Shown here piece after piece: positions 1 to 8,680 of a stretch of DNA of 64,000 bases; the first letter of the stretch is position 1; the number at the start of each line of letters is the position of its first letter. The notes beneath the pieces are model-generated. The model did not search any database, was not told where the DNA came from, and saw only the letters and a list, made by a program, of their open reading frames with translations. The position numbers and the translations under genes were made by a program. Source of the DNA: an uncultured Lachnospiraceae bacterium (GTDB lineage: Bacteria; Bacillota; Clostridia; Lachnospirales; Lachnospiraceae); contig CAJTUA010000004.1 of NCBI GenBank assembly GCA_910579615.1, forward strand, positions 186,001 through 250,000, in the 5' to 3' direction.

Positions 1-435
1 CGGGGTTTTTTCCCCGACATAAATCCCCCCGTCAAGGTCTGTGTTATGCTCGCCAAAATCAGGGAGCAGACGGATGATATCTGACAGCTCACCCGCCCCC
101 CCATAATAGATAACATCATTGTCCTTGCGCAAAACCAGATAGGAATATTTGTGTGAAAGCTCCGTGTTCATCTGCTTGATATATTCCATATCCTCAAATT
201 TCTCCGGCTCGCGGATTGCACAGAGTTTAATCTGGTTATATGCTTCCCGTGTCACACGGTTTAAAATGCGCAGCGGGTTCACGATAACCTGCATCGTATC
301 CGCATCCACGTCGTAAGTGTGCTGCAGCGCCGTGCCAAGATAGCCGATAATCACCCTGCCGCTCAACGCCATCATCAAAATCGGCAGTACGATCATTATA
401 ACAAACGCAATTTTAAGTCTTCCTTTCAAATCCAT
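1..435 (-). CDS. Sensor histidine kinase, N-terminal fragment (cut by window edge)
   Basis: An open frame of 145 codons runs from an ATG at 433-435 to base 1 without a stop, so only the N-terminus is present. The protein starts MDLKGRLKIAF and has one hydrophobic segment at about residues 8-32. A polar, probably extracytoplasmic region follows, with a pattern common in Lachnospiraceae sensor kinases (long helices, then a YLVLRKDNDVIYYGG stretch that looks like a small sensor domain). No kinase motifs are reached. The membrane-sensor call is an inference from the start and overall pattern; it could be another membrane-anchored signalling protein. Confidence 0.6.
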   Translation of the reverse strand, partial: MDLKGRLKIAFVIMIVLPILMMALSGRVIIGYLGTALQHTYDVDADTMQVIVNPLRILNRVTREAYNQIKLCAIREPEKFEDMEYIKQMNTELSHKYSYLVLRKDNDVIYYGGAGELSDIIRLLPDFGEHNTDLDGGIYVGEKTP

Positions 436-493
436 CCTGATACCTCTGTTTTGCTCCCGTGAATTATCTTTGCACAATCGAGCAGAGGGAATG

Positions 494-562
494 CTTTTCC
501 CCACTACTCGCCGCGCGCGGGGCGCGTGCTGCAAAGCAGCCAGATTCCCTGCGCATAAAAAA
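494..562 (+). repeat. Dispersed GC-rich intergenic element, copy 1
   Basis: This stretch carries TTTTCCCCACTAC, then a GCGCGCGGGGCGCGTGCTG core, then CTGCGCATAAAA. The same order occurs at 30030-30119 and 62569-62660. All three copies lie immediately before a hairpin whose A/T tract joins the element. The first copy is shorter because it lacks the inner ATGTRCAT...ATGCACAT foldback seen in the other two. Its function is unknown. Confidence 0.5.
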
Positions 563-595
563 GACAGGCCGCACGACAATACCGCACAGCCTGTC
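557..595 (-). terminator. Rho-independent terminator downstream of metK
   Basis: On the minus strand GACAGGC pairs with GCCTGTC across a 19-nt loop and is followed by six T residues. It lies 80 bases beyond the metK stop and is the first convincing terminator for that transcript. Confidence 0.7.
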
Positions 596-675
596 CTGTG
601 GGATGTCAATGACATTGTACCATAAATCCCATCCCATTTTACCGTTTTTCGAATAATTTTAAATTTTTTTAAGAA

Positions 676-1866
676 TTATAAATACTCTTTCAGCACATCC
701 ACCTTGTCAAGCTTCTCCCACGGCAAATCCAAATCATTCCGGCCAAAATGCCCATATGCCGCGGTCTGCTTGTAAATCGGGCGGCGCAGGTCAAGCATCT
801 TGATAATGCCCGCCGGGCGCAAATCAAAATTCTCGCGGATAATTGCAATCAGTTCCTCATTCGTCTTCTTTCCCGTCCCAAAGGTGTCAATATTCACCGA
901 GGTCGGCTGTGCCACACCGATGGCGTAGGAAAGCTGGATTTCACAGCGCTCGCAAAGACCTGCTGCCACAAGGTTTTTCGCCACATAGCGCGCCGCGTAT
1001 GCCGCGGAACGGTCCACCTTCGTGCAGTCCTTCCCGGAAAATGCGCCGCCGCCGTGGCGCGCATAACCGCCGTAGGTATCCACAATAATTTTGCGCCCCG
1101 TCAGTCCGCTGTCACCGTTCGGCCCGCCGATGACAAAACGTCCGGTCGGATTGATGAAAAACTTCGTTTCCCCGTCAATCAGTTCCTTTGGAAGCACCGG
1201 GTCAAATACATATTTTTTAATATCCTCATGGATTTGCTCCTGTGTCACCTTCGCGTCATGCTGTGTGGAGAGTACCACCGCATTCAGGTGCACCGGATGG
1301 TCGTTCCCGTCATACTCTACCGTCACCTGTGATTTTCCGTCCGGGCGCAGATAAGGCAGCGTGCCATCCTTGCGCACCTTCGTCAGCTGCTTCGTCAGCT
1401 TATGCGCAAGCGAAATCGGGTAAGGCATATATTCCTCCGTCTCGTTCGTCGCATAGCCAAACATCATGCCCTGGTCGCCCGCGCCAATCGCCTCGATATC
1501 CTTATCGGACATCGCATTTTCTTTTGCCTCAAGCGCCTTGTCAACGCCCATTGCAATGTCCTTCGACTGCTCGTCAAGCGACACGATAACTCCGCAGGTA
1601 TCACAGTCAAAGCCATACTCCGCATTGTCATAGCCAATCTCGCGGATGGTCTCGCGCACAATCTTCTGGATATCAACATAACCCTTTGTTGTCACTTCGC
1701 CCATAACAAGCACAAGCCCTGTGGTCGCTGCCGTCTCACACGCCACGCGGCTCATTGGGTCCTGCTCCATCAGCGCGTCCAATACCGCGTCCGAAATCTG
1801 GTCGCAGATTTTGTCCGGATGCCCCTCCGTTACGGATTCCGACGTAAATAATCTCTTTTCGCTCAT
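676..1866 (-). CDS. metK: S-adenosylmethionine synthetase
   Basis: MetK makes S-adenosylmethionine from methionine and ATP in the cytosol. The 396-residue length is typical. The family motifs are present: GHPDKICDQ near the N-terminus, GAGDQGMMFGYA in the middle and a glycine-rich GGGAFSGKD loop in the second half. The start chosen is the ATG of MSEKRLF, which has GGAGG five bases upstream; an in-frame ATG four codons earlier lacks this spacing. A SAM-I riboswitch and attenuator lie upstream, so the gene should be shut off when its own product is abundant. No other gene shares the transcript. Confidence 0.97.
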   Translation of the reverse strand: MSEKRLFTSESVTEGHPDKICDQISDAVLDALMEQDPMSRVACETAATTGLVLVMGEVTTKGYVDIQKIVRETIREIGYDNAEYGFDCDTCGVIVSLDEQSKDIAMGVDKALEAKENAMSDKDIEAIGAGDQGMMFGYATNETEEYMPYPISLAHKLTKQLTKVRKDGTLPYLRPDGKSQVTVEYDGNDHPVHLNAVVLSTQHDAKVTQEQIHEDIKKYVFDPVLPKELIDGETKFFINPTGRFVIGGPNGDSGLTGRKIIVDTYGGYARHGGGAFSGKDCTKVDRSAAYAARYVAKNLVAAGLCERCEIQLSYAIGVAQPTSVNIDTFGTGKKTNEELIAIIRENFDLRPAGIIKMLDLRRPIYKQTAAYGHFGRNDLDLPWEKLDKVDVLKEYL

Positions 1867-1985
1867 ATCATCCTCCATTTTCCGTGCCGCCTTGTATTTT
1901 CCAAGGAATCTTACCGCAGGCAGCGCACAGCCGTAAAATCCCGTTTCCCTTATTCTTTGATTTGAATGGACAGCGCCTCCGGCGC

Positions 1986-2012
1986 AAAAAAAGTCCGCCC
2001 AAAAGGCGGACT
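1986..2012 (-). terminator. Attenuator of the metK SAM riboswitch
   Basis: On the minus strand AGTCCGCC, a short loop and GGCGGACT form a strong hairpin followed by seven T residues. It lies between the SAM-I aptamer and metK, where the expression platform of an OFF switch is expected. Confidence 0.9.
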
Positions 2013-2033
2013 TGATTGTTTTCTTTCAAATCC

Positions 2034-2128
2034 CCTTATTGTTCGATCGCTCGCTCAACTTGGCACCTTCCACACTGGGGGTTGCCGGACTTCATAGAGT
2101 CTTTACTCTCCGTCACTCTGAATAAGAG
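2034..2128 (-). promoter_or_regulatory. SAM-I (S-box) riboswitch controlling metK
   Basis: Read on the minus strand, the element opens with CTCTTATTCAGAGTGACGGAG and continues with ATGAAGTCCGGCAACC. It closes with AATAAG, which pairs with the opening CTTATT to form P1. These are the conserved positions of the S-box aptamer: the kink-turn beginning CAGAG and the TGAAG..CCGGCAACC core. A strong terminator hairpin follows 22 bases later and then metK. Bound SAM should stabilise P1 and leave the terminator free, ending transcription before metK. Confidence 0.93.
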
Positions 2129-2156
2129 AAATATAAAATATTCTGTTTACAACAAC

Positions 2157-2185
2157 ACTATATAACAGAATCCGTTCATTGTCAA
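2157..2185 (-). promoter_or_regulatory. Promoter of the metK riboswitch transcript
   Basis: TTGACA and TATAGT are separated by 17 bases on the minus strand, about 30 bases before the SAM-I aptamer. This is a near-consensus sigma-A promoter. Confidence 0.75.
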
Positions 2186-2197
2186 CTATTTTTTTGC

Positions 2198-5092
2198 TCA
2201 GCCGCCAAGTTCAGTCCCCAACGCCTCCGCCGCCGTGAGCACCGCGGCGAAATCCGCGCAGAACTGCTCCCAGTTTTCCCGGATAACCGCGGTATCCTGC
2301 TCCTTCGCTGCCATCTCAAGCACGCGCGCTTCCTCGCCGAATATTTCCGCGCCGATGGTTTTGGAAGAACTCTTTACCGCATGCACATAGACCGCAAAAT
2401 TTCTCCAATCCTCATTCGCAAGGCAGGTGGCAAGCTTCTCCTGGTAGCTTTTCCCTTCCGAGCAGTAATCCTTCAGGATTTCTATGTACATATCTTCCAT
2501 ATCCATACAGTGGGTAATTCCAACCACCCTGTCAATATAAGCATTTGGATTTTCTGCGTTCCCTTTTCCTTCTTCCCCTGCGGGCATTCCTTGTCCCACA
2601 TTCCCCTCTTTCTTTTCTTCCTTTGCCTGCTCCACGTCCACCTCTTTCTTTTCTTCCCCTGCCGACACACTCTCCTGCCGCTCCTTTTCAGGTTCTTGTA
2701 AGCGTTCCTGCCGCTCCTTTTCCTTTGTTATGACAAGCTCTTCCGGCAAATAGGACATCAGCACAATCTCAAGCTCCGCCGCGTCAATCGGCTTTGAAAT
2801 ATAATCGGCAAAGCCTTCCTGCATATATTCTTCCCGGCTCCCGGCAATCGCGTTCGCTGTCAGGGCAATCACCTTGGTATCTGAATTCGGGTTATCCTTC
2901 TCCCTGCGCAGCTCATGGAAAGTCTGGATGCCATCCATCTCCGGCATCATATGATCCATGAAAATCAGATGATACTTCTTTTCCCGCGTCATCTGCAGGC
3001 ATTCCATGCCGCTCGCCGCTGTATCCATCATGATTTTCGTGCGCTTTAACAAGCCCCTTAGAACTGCCAGGTTCATCGTATTGTCATCGACCGCAAGCAC
3101 CTTCGCGTCCGGCGCATGGAAAGCCTCGTGGTATTTTCTCCTCGAAGAAACCTCATTCTGGTAAGCGCTCTCCAAATTGCCGACCGGTCCGCGGCTTACC
3201 ACCTCCTGCGGAAGAGAGACATAAAAAGTCGAACCTTTTCCATATTCGCTCTCCACGCGGATTTCCCCGTGCATCAAATCAACGAGCCTCTTTGTAATCG
3301 CAAGCCCAAGACCACTGCCCTCCACGGTTCTGTTTTTCTGGATGTCAAAACGGACGAAACGTTGGAACAGGCGTTCCTGGTCTTCCTTGCGGATGCCCAC
3401 ACCAGTATCCTGCACCGCAATTTTAAGAACAAAATTCTCATAATCGCGCCATTCGCCGTAAGCGGTAAAGGCAATGCTCCCTTCCTTCGTATATTTCACC
3501 GCATTTGTCACCAGATTCGTAATCACCTGACGGATGCGCATATCATCTCCGACCAGGGCGGAAGGAAGACTCTCATCAATGCTCACCGTCACACAAAGAT
3601 TCTTCTTTTCCGCACGCTTTTGCAGCAAATGCACCTCATCGTTGAGCAGGGATGCAAGCTGATATGACTTTTCTACAATCTCAAGCTTTCCCGATTCCAT
3701 TTTGGAAAAATCAAGGATATCATTGACCAGCGTAAGCAAAAGCCTGCTTGCGTTCTCCACATTATTCGCATATTCCAATATCGGCTCCTCTTTGCTCTCC
3801 CGCAAAATCAACTGGTTCATACCGATAATGGAATTGATTGGTGTCCGGATTTCATGCGACATATTCGCAAGGAAATTATTTTTCGTCTGGCTTGTCGCAA
3901 GCACTTCCTGTTTTTCGCGCTCTATCTCAACAACATCCTGCCCTGTCTTTAACACTGCCATCACAAAAAGCAAAAATGTCGCAGCCACCAATATTTTGCT
4001 GCGGTTTTCCGCAAAATAAATCCCGGCGACCTCGTCCACCGCCGCTATCACAAGACCGACATAACCGATAAAAACAAGGAAATAATCCTTAAGCCTGCGG
4101 TGGTAAAAATCAACTCCCATCGTCACACCGACCAAAAAGAGCATCGCCAAAATCATAAAATGTATCAGACCCATGGAATCGGAAAAATCAACCAGCCGCA
4201 AAACATGCAACATTGCGCAGACAAAAAATACAACTAAGCTTGCAGCCTTCAGCATCTGATAACAGCGCCGAAAACGCCCCTTTTGTATCCGGTCAAAATA
4301 TTCTGCGTATGGAAACGGCATCAGCCCCGCCGCAAGGAACGCCACATCCGAGACAACCGAAATATTCGAGAAAAATAATTGGCGCAGGCGCGACTCGCAA
4401 ATCATCCATATTGCCGTCAGCAAAATACCCCAGCCAAGAAATTCCAATGCAAACTTTTTCTTAAATGAGCGGTTCATTGAAATCCCAATCCCGATTGCAA
4501 TAATGGAAAACAGAAACAGGAAAATTGCCATCCCCACCTGAAGCACATTCGCCTTAAAGTATTGTGTCCAAAGCTCAATCTGCGTGCCGTAATACACCTC
4601 ACTGAGCATACCAGTATATCTTGACCCAGTCATCCATGTAATGCGCAAAGGCTTCCCTGCATCCTGTTCCCCCACCGGCGCAAACACATAGGCAACCGCG
4701 CTGTATTTCCCGAACGGCATCGTGTCCATTGTTGAAAATTTCTGGCGCAGCTGTCCATCAATGTATATCTCGACCTCCTGATGCAAACTGTTCAGGCTAA
4801 TCCAGGTCGAATCCCGTATGTTGTCCGGCAGCAATGTTTCAATCACAATCTGCTCTTCTGATGCCGCCTCCACTCTGCACGGAAGTTCAACCGGCACCTT
4901 TGTGCCATCCGCAAGAACTCGGTTCCACTGTACATTAAAAGCTTCCGGCTCTATCTTCTCGTGCACGGTCTGTCTTGGACATAAAATCTGCCCTAGTACG
5001 GCATACAGCACGACCACGGCAACAAAAACTGTAAACACTATATTTAATATTGATTTCCTGGCTTTTCCTGGCTTTTTCGTTGTCCCCATCAT
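2198..5092 (-). CDS. Hybrid sensor histidine kinase with receiver and HPt domains
   Basis: This 964-residue membrane sensor probably runs an internal phosphorelay. An N-terminal membrane segment (about 15-35) precedes an extracytoplasmic region to about 180, with a beta-rich WISL/EIYIDG pattern of the 7TMR-DISM type. Several membrane helices fill about 185-385. The HisKA H-box (SHEIRTP) places the phospho-acceptor at H413. The HATPase lobe has GVGIRKED and GSGLGLAI. A receiver follows with VDDN and the acceptor Asp in FMDHMMPEMDG. After a charged Glu/Lys-rich linker, an HPt domain contains HAVKSSSKTIG. The start ATG is followed directly by a second ATG; both sit near GGGGG. No dedicated response regulator is adjacent, so its output partner is unknown. 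Confidence 0.9.
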   Translation of the reverse strand: MMGTTKKPGKARKSILNIVFTVFVAVVVLYAVLGQILCPRQTVHEKIEPEAFNVQWNRVLADGTKVPVELPCRVEAASEEQIVIETLLPDNIRDSTWISLNSLHQEVEIYIDGQLRQKFSTMDTMPFGKYSAVAYVFAPVGEQDAGKPLRITWMTGSRYTGMLSEVYYGTQIELWTQYFKANVLQVGMAIFLFLFSIIAIGIGISMNRSFKKKFALEFLGWGILLTAIWMICESRLRQLFFSNISVVSDVAFLAAGLMPFPYAEYFDRIQKGRFRRCYQMLKAASLVVFFVCAMLHVLRLVDFSDSMGLIHFMILAMLFLVGVTMGVDFYHRRLKDYFLVFIGYVGLVIAAVDEVAGIYFAENRSKILVAATFLLFVMAVLKTGQDVVEIEREKQEVLATSQTKNNFLANMSHEIRTPINSIIGMNQLILRESKEEPILEYANNVENASRLLLTLVNDILDFSKMESGKLEIVEKSYQLASLLNDEVHLLQKRAEKKNLCVTVSIDESLPSALVGDDMRIRQVITNLVTNAVKYTKEGSIAFTAYGEWRDYENFVLKIAVQDTGVGIRKEDQERLFQRFVRFDIQKNRTVEGSGLGLAITKRLVDLMHGEIRVESEYGKGSTFYVSLPQEVVSRGPVGNLESAYQNEVSSRRKYHEAFHAPDAKVLAVDDNTMNLAVLRGLLKRTKIMMDTAASGMECLQMTREKKYHLIFMDHMMPEMDGIQTFHELRREKDNPNSDTKVIALTANAIAGSREEYMQEGFADYISKPIDAAELEIVLMSYLPEELVITKEKERQERLQEPEKERQESVSAGEEKKEVDVEQAKEEKKEGNVGQGMPAGEEGKGNAENPNAYIDRVVGITHCMDMEDMYIEILKDYCSEGKSYQEKLATCLANEDWRNFAVYVHAVKSSSKTIGAEIFGEEARVLEMAAKEQDTAVIRENWEQFCADFAAVLTAAEALGTELGG

Positions 5093-5257
5093 TTCCCCCG
5101 TTTCTACGCTACGTTTCTATACTATTTTTCGATGTGAAAAAATTTGTCTAATATATCTGGATTATACACTATTTTTCACAAAAGGAAAATAGTTTTTTCG
5201 GAAAATGATGGTTTTGCTGCAAAAATCGCACAAGCCTTTTTGTTCTTTCCAAACGTT

Positions 5258-5290
5258 AAAGTGGGCAGGGAAATTATCCCTGCCCACTTT
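5258..5290 (-). terminator. Hairpin after copZ
   Basis: AAAGTGGGCAGGG pairs perfectly with CCCTGCCCACTTT across a 7-nt loop directly after the copZ stop. The T tract is weak, but the stem is strong and works in either direction. Confidence 0.65.
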
Positions 5291-5293
5291 GGT

Positions 5294-5488
5294 TTATGCA
5301 ACGGTTGCCGTAAACCCAATATCGTCCATTTCCTCAATGGCTTTTTTGACACAATTCTCACAGCCATCAATTGTTACTGTTTTTGTTTCCAAATCAATGC
5401 TGTGCTTAATCCCCGCCGCCTCAAGCGCTTTTTTGATGCGCTCCACACAATGGTTGCAGCTCATTTCTTTTACATTCAATGTTGTCAT
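5294..5488 (-). CDS. copZ: Copper chaperone, heavy-metal-associated domain
   Basis: A 64-residue single HMA domain of the CopZ/Atx1 type. The metal loop MSCNHC gives the expected CxxC. A second Cys pair, CENC, lies near the middle and is unusual for CopZ. It probably carries Cu(I) between CopA and CsoR. The start chosen is the ATG of MTTLNVK, with GGCGG eight bases upstream, two codons inside the longest frame. It is the last gene of the copA-csoR-copZ group, all on the minus strand. Confidence 0.85.
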   Translation of the reverse strand: MTTLNVKEMSCNHCVERIKKALEAAGIKHSIDLETKTVTIDGCENCVKKAIEEMDDIGFTATVA

Positions 5489-5627
5489 AATCATTACCGC
5501 CTTTCTTTTTTAAATTTGCATACGCCCTTCTAGCATCTTTTTTCCCGCAAGGGAATTTTTACCCGCCCATCCGCGTTTTTTGCAAATATGCTCCCTTAAA
5601 TTCCCCTTGTTTCTGTCCGGGCGAAAA

Positions 5628-5924
5628 TCATTTGATAAATTTTTGGATGGTTTTTAAAAGTTCCTCCACCTTTTCATCATTGCCCTCCCGGATATCCTGC
5701 ACAACGCAGGTCCGGACATGGCTATTTAAAAGTTCCTTGCTAAACGCCGTCAAGGCAGCGCTTGCCGCTAAGACCTGCGTTAAGATATCCACACAGTAAG
5801 CCTCGTTCTCTACCATGCTGCGGATGCCGCGAATCTGTCCTTCGATGCGGTTCAGGCGGTGGATTAAATCCGTCGCCTCCGAAGCCTCCCGGTGTTTCTT
5901 TTTGCAATTGCAGCCTTCCTCCAT
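5628..5924 (-). CDS. csoR: CsoR-family copper-sensing repressor
   Basis: A 98-residue all-helical DUF156 protein. The family RIEGQIRGI segment is present, as are the Cu(I) ligand positions: Cys in AYCVDIL, then His and Cys in NSHVRTCV. An extra CNCKKKH cluster sits at the N-terminus. CsoR proteins bind a GC-rich operator and release it when Cu(I) binds. A matching operator lies upstream of copA, so it probably represses the whole operon including itself. The ATG start is preceded by GAGGTGAG; a GTG one codon earlier is an alternative. Confidence 0.9.
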   Translation of the reverse strand: MEEGCNCKKKHREASEATDLIHRLNRIEGQIRGIRSMVENEAYCVDILTQVLAASAALTAFSKELLNSHVRTCVVQDIREGNDEKVEELLKTIQKFIK

Positions 5925-6004
5925 CACTCACCTCATTTCTTTTGCACAGGCAATCCCGCCCTGTGCAGAGCATTTTTTGCACCAGCCCAATCCGCCCACG
6001 GCAT

Positions 6005-8395
6005 TTATAATTTTTTCCACCGCAGCCGCAATGCATTGCTGACCACACACACCGAACTAAGCGACATTGCAAATCCCCCGAGCATCGGGCTTAAAAGCAA
6101 TCCTGTAAACGGATACAAAAGCCCTGCCGCAACCGGAATCCCAACCGTATTGTAGAAAAATGCCCAAAACAGGTTCTGCCGGATATTGCGGATGGTCAGA
6201 TGGCTTAAACGGATGGCGCGGTGCACATCCATCAAATCCGATTTCATCAGCACAACATCCGCCGAATCAATCGCGATATCACTGCCGCTGCCAATCGCAC
6301 AGCCCACTTCCGCCTGTACAAGTGCCGGGGCGTCATTGATACCATCCCCCACCATCATAACCTTTTTTCCCTGTTTTTGCAAATCCTCGATGATTTTCGC
6401 CTTATCCTGCGGGAGCACTTCCGCCACAATCTCGTCCACATGTGCCTGCGCGCCGATATACTCTGCCGTGCGCTTATTGTCCCCGGTCAGCATATAAACA
6501 CGCACGCCATCCGCTTTCATCGCATCCACCGCAGCAGCGCTCGTCTGCTTGATGGTATCCGCCACGCCGATAATGCCCACCGTCCTTGCATCCTCCACAA
6601 CATACATCGGGGTCTGCCCCTTCGATGCCAATTCCTGCGCCCTTTGCTGCCATTCCCCGGCATTTTTGCTGTGTTCTTCTGCAAGCTCCGCTTTCCCAAG
6701 GTAAATTTCACTGCCATCCGCAAGGCGTACATACACACCGTACCCGGTCAGGCTGCGGAATTCCTGCACCGCCGGGATTTCAAGCCCCTCCTTCTTGGCC
6801 ATCACAACAATCGCGTGCGCCAGAGGATGCTCACTCCCGGTTTCCGCCGCTGCCGCAAGGAGGAGGAGTTTGGTCTGCTGTGCCGAGAGCCGGGAAGATG
6901 CCTTATCACCATTCGCCAAAGCATCTGGTGCTTTTGCATCTGCCGCAACCGCCGAACTGCCCGAAGCTGCCGGAACGGCTGACTCGCCACCGCCTTTTGC
7001 AGATAGAGAAGCTTCCGATGCCTGCCATGCACCATCTTCCGCCCAGACCGCCACCACCTCCGGTTTCCCCTGCGTAATCGTCCCCGTCTTGTCAAGCACC
7101 ACCGTGTCCACCTTCTGCGCCATCTCAAGCGCCTCGCCGGACTTTACAAGGATACCGTTCTGCGCGCCAAGCCCGGTACCCACCATAATTGCCGTCGGTG
7201 TTGCAAGCCCAAGCGCGCATGGGCACGCAATCACGAGCACCGAAACGAAGATGCGCAGCGCAAAGGAAAAATCCTGTCCCGCAATCAGCCAGATAAGTGC
7301 CGCAATCAGTGCAATCGCCATAACCGTCGGCACAAAAACCCCTGCCACCTTATCCGCAAGCTTTGAAATCGGCGCTTTCTTCCCCTGCGCGTCCTCCATC
7401 AGTTGCACGATTTTCGCAAGCGTTGTATCTGAGCCGGTGCGCCTTACCCGCACAGTAAGCAGCCCATCATAATTAAGGCTCCCGCCAATCACCTCGCTGC
7501 CCTCCGCCTTCTCCACCGGAAGGCTCTCCCCGGTCAGCATCGACTCATCCACGCTGCCGCTGCCCGATACCACAATACCATCCAGGGGTATGCGGCTCCC
7601 CGCACGCAGTACAATCATATCGCCCGGCACAAGCTCCTCCACGGGAACTTCCTTCTCCTGTCCGTCCACCAGACAGATTGCCGTGTCCGGCGCGAGCGCC
7701 ATCAGTTTTTTGATTGCCTCCGAGGTCTTGCCTTTGCTGCGCTTTTCCATGTATTTCCCAAGCATGACCAAAGTCACAACCACTGCCGCAGACTCGTAAT
7801 AAAGCTGATGCACATGGTGCATATCCCGCGGAATCAGCACCGTCATCACAAGGCTGTAGAGAAATGCCGCCATCGTGCCGATTGCCACAAGGGAATCCAT
7901 ATTCGGGTTGCCCTTAAACAACGCCGGAAACCCATGGATATAAAAATTTCGCCCGAAAATCAGGATTGGCACTGTAAAAACCAACTGTGCCAACGCAAAC
8001 GCCAACGGTTGCTGTTCCATCGAAAGGAACCCCGGCAGGGGCAGCGGAACCGGCATCATATGCCCCATCGACAAATACAAAAGCGGGATTGCAAAAATAA
8101 TCGCCAAAACCACCCGCCGCTTCGCAGCTTTCAGCTCCTGTGCCGCAGCAGCCGCTTCCTTTTTGCGCTTCTCCTTATCATCCACGTATATTTCCGCGCC
8201 AAAGCCCGCTTTTGCAATTTTCCCGATAATCAGCTCCGGCGTTACCAATGCTTCGTCATATTCAATCTGCATCTTCGCCGTTGTAAGGTTTACATCGCTT
8301 CTTGCCACACCCTCGATGCGTCTTGTCACGCGTTCCACGGCACTGCTGCATGCCGCGCAGCTCATGCCGGATATTTTATATACTTCCTGCTTCAT
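6005..8395 (-). CDS. copA: Cu(I)-exporting P1B-type ATPase
   Basis: A 796-residue copper efflux pump of the cytoplasmic membrane. One N-terminal HMA domain carries CAAC (Cys13, Cys16). The actuator has TGES at about 288-291. The transmembrane copper site is CPC at 391-393, the phosphorylated Asp is in DKTGT at 435, and the nucleotide domain has SEHPLAHA at about 521-528 followed by GDGINDAP. An unusual Ala/Ser/Gly-rich insert of about 50 residues (about 454-505) separates the P-domain aspartate from the N-domain HP motif. The start is the ATG of MKQEVYK with GGAGGGG upstream; the longer frame has no supported start. It heads the copA-csoR-copZ operon. Confidence 0.95.
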   Translation of the reverse strand: MKQEVYKISGMSCAACSSAVERVTRRIEGVARSDVNLTTAKMQIEYDEALVTPELIIGKIAKAGFGAEIYVDDKEKRKKEAAAAAQELKAAKRRVVLAIIFAIPLLYLSMGHMMPVPLPLPGFLSMEQQPLAFALAQLVFTVPILIFGRNFYIHGFPALFKGNPNMDSLVAIGTMAAFLYSLVMTVLIPRDMHHVHQLYYESAAVVVTLVMLGKYMEKRSKGKTSEAIKKLMALAPDTAICLVDGQEKEVPVEELVPGDMIVLRAGSRIPLDGIVVSGSGSVDESMLTGESLPVEKAEGSEVIGGSLNYDGLLTVRVRRTGSDTTLAKIVQLMEDAQGKKAPISKLADKVAGVFVPTVMAIALIAALIWLIAGQDFSFALRIFVSVLVIACPCALGLATPTAIMVGTGLGAQNGILVKSGEALEMAQKVDTVVLDKTGTITQGKPEVVAVWAEDGAWQASEASLSAKGGGESAVPAASGSSAVAADAKAPDALANGDKASSRLSAQQTKLLLLAAAAETGSEHPLAHAIVVMAKKEGLEIPAVQEFRSLTGYGVYVRLADGSEIYLGKAELAEEHSKNAGEWQQRAQELASKGQTPMYVVEDARTVGIIGVADTIKQTSAAAVDAMKADGVRVYMLTGDNKRTAEYIGAQAHVDEIVAEVLPQDKAKIIEDLQKQGKKVMMVGDGINDAPALVQAEVGCAIGSGSDIAIDSADVVLMKSDLMDVHRAIRLSHLTIRNIRQNLFWAFFYNTVGIPVAAGLLYPFTGLLLSPMLGGFAMSLSSVCVVSNALRLRWKKL

Positions 8396-8503
8396 CGTGC
8401 CCCTCCTGCTTCCTGTTATTTGCCGCCATAACATTTTTCTGCCATGACCGCCGCCTGCAGTCATAGCCACCTGCTGTCAGGCTACTTCACTTTTTGGCTG
8501 TCC

Positions 8504-8524
8504 ATATACCCCCTACGGGTATAT
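8504..8524 (-). promoter_or_regulatory. CsoR-type operator of the cop operon
   Basis: The 21-bp near-palindrome ATATACCCCCTACGGGTATAT has the pseudo-symmetric G/C-tract core flanked by TAT/ATA typical of CsoR binding sites. It lies 9 bases downstream of the -10 box, over the expected transcription start, so bound CsoR would block transcription. Confidence 0.85.
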
Positions 8525-8533
8525 CTAAATTTG

Positions 8534-8562
8534 ATTATATCCACATTTTTTCATTTTGTCAA
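8534..8562 (-). promoter_or_regulatory. Consensus promoter of the cop operon
   Basis: On the minus strand there is a perfect TTGACA, a 17-base spacer and a perfect TATAAT. A promoter this strong fits a gene set held off by a repressor. Confidence 0.9.
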
Positions 8563-8680
8563 TAGATTTTCCACGGCCGTATGGAATTATCCTCAAATTT
8601 GTAAGACAATTTCTCCTTTGCCGTGACAAAACGGGGATATCTCTCTGAACATGCCGCCAGGAAATCAGGAAGCTGTTGGC

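Noticed and set aside
459..656. 65-codon plus-strand frame
   Set aside because: It runs through a dispersed element and a terminator and has no domain.
748..1332. Long plus-strand frame inside metK
   Set aside because: It is antisense to a fully conserved metK, has no ribosome site and shows no domain. It is a shadow frame of the GC-rich gene.
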